A stretch of 64,000 nt of DNA from GCA-2748575 sp965222725 (GTDB taxonomy: Bacteria; Pseudomonadota; Gammaproteobacteria; Pseudomonadales; Ketobacteraceae), in assembly GCA_965222725.1 (NCBI GenBank), contig OZ244969.1, positions 3,472,001 through 3,536,000 on the forward strand, given 5' to 3'. Below the pieces are notes generated by a model that did not search any database, was not told the DNA's origin, and was given only the letters and a program-made list of their open reading frames with translations. The translations under genes were made by a program, and so were the position numbers. Below are positions 60,969-64,000 of the stretch, piece after piece; position 1 is the first letter of the stretch; each line of letters opens with the position of its first letter.

Positions 60969-62180
60969 ATGGCTACAGACGCATACGTATTTGACGCGGT
61001 AAGAACTCCCCGCGGTAAAGGCAAAAAGGATGGGGCTCTCCATTCGGTAAAGCCTGTTGATTTGCTGGTGACGCTGATGCACGCAGTGCAGGAGCGTAAT
61101 CCGGGACTGAAAACCGAAGAAGTGGAAGATATCGTTCTGGGTATCGTCAGCCCCGTGGGAGACCAGGGCGCAGTATTACCCAAAACAGCAGCAATGAAAG
61201 CCGGCTGGGCCACCGAAGTGGCCGGGGTTCAAATCAACCGTTTTTGCGCGTCTGGTCTGGAAGCCGTAAACCTGGCGGCACAAAAAGTAGCCTCCGGCTG
61301 GGAAGATCTGGTAGTGGCCGGTGGTGTGGAATCCATGTCACGGGTTCCCATGGGTTCCGACGGTGGTGCCTGGGCCATGGATCCGCAAACCAACCTGATG
61401 ACCGATTTTATCCCTCAGGGTATTGGTGCTGACCTGATCGCCACCATCGAAGGTTTCAGCCGTGATGACGTGGATGAGTTTGCCTACAACTCCCAGATGA
61501 AAGCCGCCAAGGCCCAGGAAAACAACGCCTTTGAAAAATCACTGATTGCTGTGAAAGATCTTAACGGCGTTACCATTCTGGACAAGGATGAATACAACCG
61601 TCCTTCCACCACCAAAGAGGGGCTGGGTTCACTGAATCCTTCCTTCCTGATGATGGGGGAAATGGGCTTTGATGGCGTGGCCCTGCAGAAGTACCACATG
61701 GTAGAGAGCATTAACCACGTGCACACACCCGGCAACTCCTCCGGTATCGTGGACGGCGCGTCCATGGTGCTGATCGGTTCCAAAGACAAGGGTAACGAGC
61801 TGGGTCTGAAACCCCGTGGCCGCATCGTGTCCACCGCAATCACCAGTACTGATCCAACCATTATGCTGACAGGCCCTGCGCCTGCCGCCCGCAAGGCGCT
61901 GGCCAAAGCCGGCCTGACCTTTGACGACATCGATCTGTACGAAGTGAACGAAGCCTTTGCTTCTGTGGTACTGCGCTTCATGAAAGACACCGGTGTACCG
62001 GCAGAAAAAATCAATGTTAACGGTGGTTCCATCGCCCTGGGTCATCCGCTGGGTGCTACCGGTGGCATGATTCTCGGCACCGTGCTTGATGAACTGGAAA
62101 ACCGTAATCAACGCTATGGCTTGTGCACCCTTTGTGTTGGTGCCGGCATGGGTATAGCGACCATTATCGAGCGCGTGTAA
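60969..62180 (+). CDS. Acetyl-CoA/acyl-CoA thiolase
   Basis: 403 residues with thiolase hallmarks: the nucleophilic Cys93 in NRFCASGLEAVN, GGVESMSRVP, NEAFASVV, the His in NGGSIALGHPLGATG and the second Cys in TLCVGAGMG. It catalyses the last step of beta-oxidation (or acetyl-CoA condensation). AGGATTAGGTTA precedes the ATG. The FadB-type gene starts 14 bp downstream, so this is the beta-subunit gene of a fatty-acid oxidation complex placed first, as in a fadI-fadJ-like order. Chain-length preference is unknown. Confidence 0.95.
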   Translation: MATDAYVFDAVRTPRGKGKKDGALHSVKPVDLLVTLMHAVQERNPGLKTEEVEDIVLGIVSPVGDQGAVLPKTAAMKAGWATEVAGVQINRFCASGLEAVNLAAQKVASGWEDLVVAGGVESMSRVPMGSDGGAWAMDPQTNLMTDFIPQGIGADLIATIEGFSRDDVDEFAYNSQMKAAKAQENNAFEKSLIAVKDLNGVTILDKDEYNRPSTTKEGLGSLNPSFLMMGEMGFDGVALQKYHMVESINHVHTPGNSSGIVDGASMVLIGSKDKGNELGLKPRGRIVSTAITSTDPTIMLTGPAPAARKALAKAGLTFDDIDLYEVNEAFASVVLRFMKDTGVPAEKINVNGGSIALGHPLGATGGMILGTVLDELENRNQRYGLCTLCVGAGMGIATIIERV

Positions 62181-62194
62181 GGGGAGATAGCACA

Positions 62195-64000
62195 ATGACT
62201 GACGCAATTCGTTACGAGAAAGACAGCGATAACATCGTACTATTGACCATGGACATGCCTGGTCAATCCGCCAATACCATGAACGCGGCCTATAAAGAAG
62301 CCATGGACGCCACTCTGGATCGTCTGGAGAAAGAAGAAAACCTGGCGGGTGTGGTTCTGACTTCTGCCAAGTCCACTTTCTTTGCCGGTGGCGACCTGAA
62401 TGATCTGGTCCAGGCCACGCCTGAAAACGCCGCGCAATTCTCGGAAGGTACCGACCAGATCAAAAAGCAGCTGCGCCGCATGGAAGAGCTGAAGGCACCT
62501 TTTGTCGCTGCCATTAACGGCACCGCACTGGGTGGTGGCCTGGAAATCTGCCTGGCCTGTAAGCACCGTATTGCCCTGAACGATCGCAAAATCAAACTGG
62601 GTTTGCCGGAAGTGACGCTGGGCCTGTTGCCCGGTGCCGGTGGTGTTGTGCGCATGACCCGCATGCTGGGCCTGGAAGCTGCGCTGCCGTTCCTGCTGGA
62701 AGGCAAGCAGGTAAGCCCGGACAAAGCCAAGGCCGCAAAAATCATCGACGACCTGGCGGAAAACCAGGATGAGCTGATCGCCAAGGCCAAGCAATGGTGT
62801 AAAGACAACGCCAATGCCAAACAGCCCTGGGACACCCGCGGCTACAAAGTACCAGGTGGCACACCTTCCCATCCGGCACTGGCACAAAAGCTGCCCATCG
62901 TGCCCGCCATGTTGAAAAACAAAACCAAAGGTTGTTTCCCTGCGCCCGAAGCCATTCTTAGCGCGGCAGTAGAAGGCCTGCAGGTGGACTTTGAAAACGC
63001 ACTGAAAATTGAAGGCCGTTACTTCACCAGTCTGGCCACCAGCCAGGTCGCCAAGAACATGATCACGGCGTTCTTCTTCCAGCTGCAGGATATCAACAAA
63101 GGTAAATCCCGCCCCGAAGGTTTTGATCGGGTCAAGTTTGCCAAAGTGGGTATTCTGGGTGCCGGTATGATGGGTGCGGGTATCGCATACTCCGCCGCCA
63201 TGTCCGGTATTGATGTGGTACTGAAGGATATCTCTGACGAGAACGCGGCCAAAGGTAAGGCTTATTCCGAGAAACTGCTGGCCAAGCGCGTATCCCGCGG
63301 TCAGATGACTCAGGAAAAAGCAGACGCCGTATTGGCACGGATCACGCCTACTGCCAATGCGGAAGATCTGTCCGGTTGCGATATCGTTGTAGAAGCCGTG
63401 TTCGAAAAACGCGAGCTGAAAGCGCAGGTCACCAAGGAAGCAGAAGCCCAGATGCTGGAAACCGGCGTTATGGCCTCCAACACGTCCAGCCTGCCTATCA
63501 CCGGTCTGGCGGAAGCCTCTGTGCGCCCGGCAAACTTTATCGGTCTGCACTTCTTCTCGCCGGTAGACAAAATGCCGCTGGTGGAAATTATCTGCGGTAA
63601 GGAAACTTCGCCGGAAACCCTGGCCAAGTCCATCGATTTTGTTCAGCAAATCAAGAAAACGCCTATCGTGGTTAACGATGCCCGCGGCTTTTTCACTACC
63701 CGTGTTATCGGTACCTACGTGAACGAAGGCCTGGGTATGCTGGCGGAAGGCCTGAATGCCTCCTCGATCGAAATGGCGGCTGCCAAAGCCGGCTTCCCGG
63801 TGGGTACATTGGCCATTTCCGATGAGCTGAACCTGCAAACCATGCGTAACATCAGCCTGGCTGCAGAAGAAGATCTGAAAGCGCAGGGCCTGGAAATGCC
63901 TGAAGTTCCTGCTACCGGTGTGATCGTGAAGATGATCGAGAAATACGATCGCCTGGGTAAACTGGCCGGCAAGGGCTTTTACGACTACCCGCAAGGCGGC
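62195..64000 (+). CDS. FadB/FadJ-type multifunctional beta-oxidation protein (partial)
   Basis: Open to the right edge; 602 residues are visible. The ATG follows GGGGAGATAG. The N-terminal crotonase domain has FFAGGDLNDL, NGTALGGGLEICLACKHRIA (oxyanion glycine) and LPEVTLGLLPGAGG with its catalytic Glu. The second part is a 3-hydroxyacyl-CoA dehydrogenase with the NAD motif KVGILGAGMMGAGIAY and HFFSPVDKMPLVEII, and a C-terminal dimer domain has begun (GFFTTRVIGTYVNEG). It hydrates enoyl-CoA and oxidises 3-hydroxyacyl-CoA, partnered with the thiolase. FadB versus FadJ type cannot be settled. Confidence 0.95.
   Translation, partial: MTDAIRYEKDSDNIVLLTMDMPGQSANTMNAAYKEAMDATLDRLEKEENLAGVVLTSAKSTFFAGGDLNDLVQATPENAAQFSEGTDQIKKQLRRMEELKAPFVAAINGTALGGGLEICLACKHRIALNDRKIKLGLPEVTLGLLPGAGGVVRMTRMLGLEAALPFLLEGKQVSPDKAKAAKIIDDLAENQDELIAKAKQWCKDNANAKQPWDTRGYKVPGGTPSHPALAQKLPIVPAMLKNKTKGCFPAPEAILSAAVEGLQVDFENALKIEGRYFTSLATSQVAKNMITAFFFQLQDINKGKSRPEGFDRVKFAKVGILGAGMMGAGIAYSAAMSGIDVVLKDISDENAAKGKAYSEKLLAKRVSRGQMTQEKADAVLARITPTANAEDLSGCDIVVEAVFEKRELKAQVTKEAEAQMLETGVMASNTSSLPITGLAEASVRPANFIGLHFFSPVDKMPLVEIICGKETSPETLAKSIDFVQQIKKTPIVVNDARGFFTTRVIGTYVNEGLGMLAEGLNASSIEMAAAKAGFPVGTLAISDELNLQTMRNISLAAEEDLKAQGLEMPEVPATGVIVKMIEKYDRLGKLAGKGFYDYPQGG

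Noticed and set aside
62240..63994. A 584-codon open frame on the minus strand
   Set aside because: It is antisense to the FadB-type gene, whose protein motifs are clear. Its translation is rich in His, Gln and Phe, as expected of a shadow frame.
1..64000. Search for CRISPR arrays, tRNA/rRNA genes, prophage or integron parts
   Set aside because: No regular spaced repeats, no tRNA-like cloverleaf, and no integrase or transposase motifs were seen by eye.

Overview
The window reads as one continuous chromosome segment of a gammaproteobacterium. The block gntR-type regulator / cysZ / smc / zipA / ligA is the arrangement known from Pseudomonadales and relatives. The lifestyle genes (a cytochrome P450, a RoxA-like di-haem cytochrome, a beta-helix/di-haem cytochrome, a thiolase and FadB-type beta-oxidation pair, many c-di-GMP and chemotaxis proteins) resemble marine, hydrocarbon- or lipid-degrading genera of the Alcanivorax/Ketobacter type. 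That placement is inference, because there is no rRNA or other taxonomic marker here. I found no tRNA, rRNA, CRISPR array, integrase or transposase.

Layout. 1-12.8 kb is housekeeping: the end of an FCD-domain regulator, cysZ, a MITE-like palindromic element in the cysZ-smc gap, smc, zipA with a clear terminator, a chemotaxis receptor, ligA, a membrane protein overlapping a lytic-transglycosylase-like lipoprotein, a PPK2 polyphosphate kinase and a YheU-family protein. 12.9-18.6 kb holds a REC-PAS-GGDEF-EAL protein divergent from a four-gene MCE lipid-transport operon (permease, ATPase, MCE protein, auxiliary lipoprotein). 18.7-25.2 kb holds two paralogous 7TMR-DISM hybrid histidine kinases flanking a small membrane protein; the first kinase has a damaged ATP lid.

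25.4-37 kb is the most distinctive accessory region. It contains a single protein joining a parallel beta-helix to a di-haem cytochrome, a molybdopterin oxidoreductase divergent from a TetR regulator with a perfect 17-bp-arm operator, a DUF1295 steroid-reductase-like membrane protein, an FAD oxidoreductase, a cytochrome P450 with two dyads in its promoter, and a RoxA-like di-haem cytochrome. Together these look like oxidative metabolism of a hydrophobic substrate, partly outside the cytoplasm.

37-43 kb has a periplasmic rhodanese, a Wzz-like chain-length protein, and a probable polysaccharide-processing pair (an exported all-helical, lyase-like protein and a GH105-like lipoprotein). 43-52.4 kb has mnmC, an AEC transporter, a LuxR-type regulator with Glu at the phospho-acceptor position, a 7TMR-DISM diguanylate cyclase and ppc. 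52.4-60.4 kb has a lipoprotein, a periplasmic solute-binding protein, a P-type cation ATPase, a CBS protein, an HD-GYP protein with a changed HD motif, a GGDEF-EAL protein and a small membrane protein. 60.9-64 kb begins a fatty-acid beta-oxidation operon, preceded by a PsrA-like palindrome; its second gene runs off the window.

The window contains four c-di-GMP proteins (12.9, 47.6, 57.4 and 58.8 kb) and three 7TMR-DISM sensors. Both groups are mixtures of intact and degenerate members.
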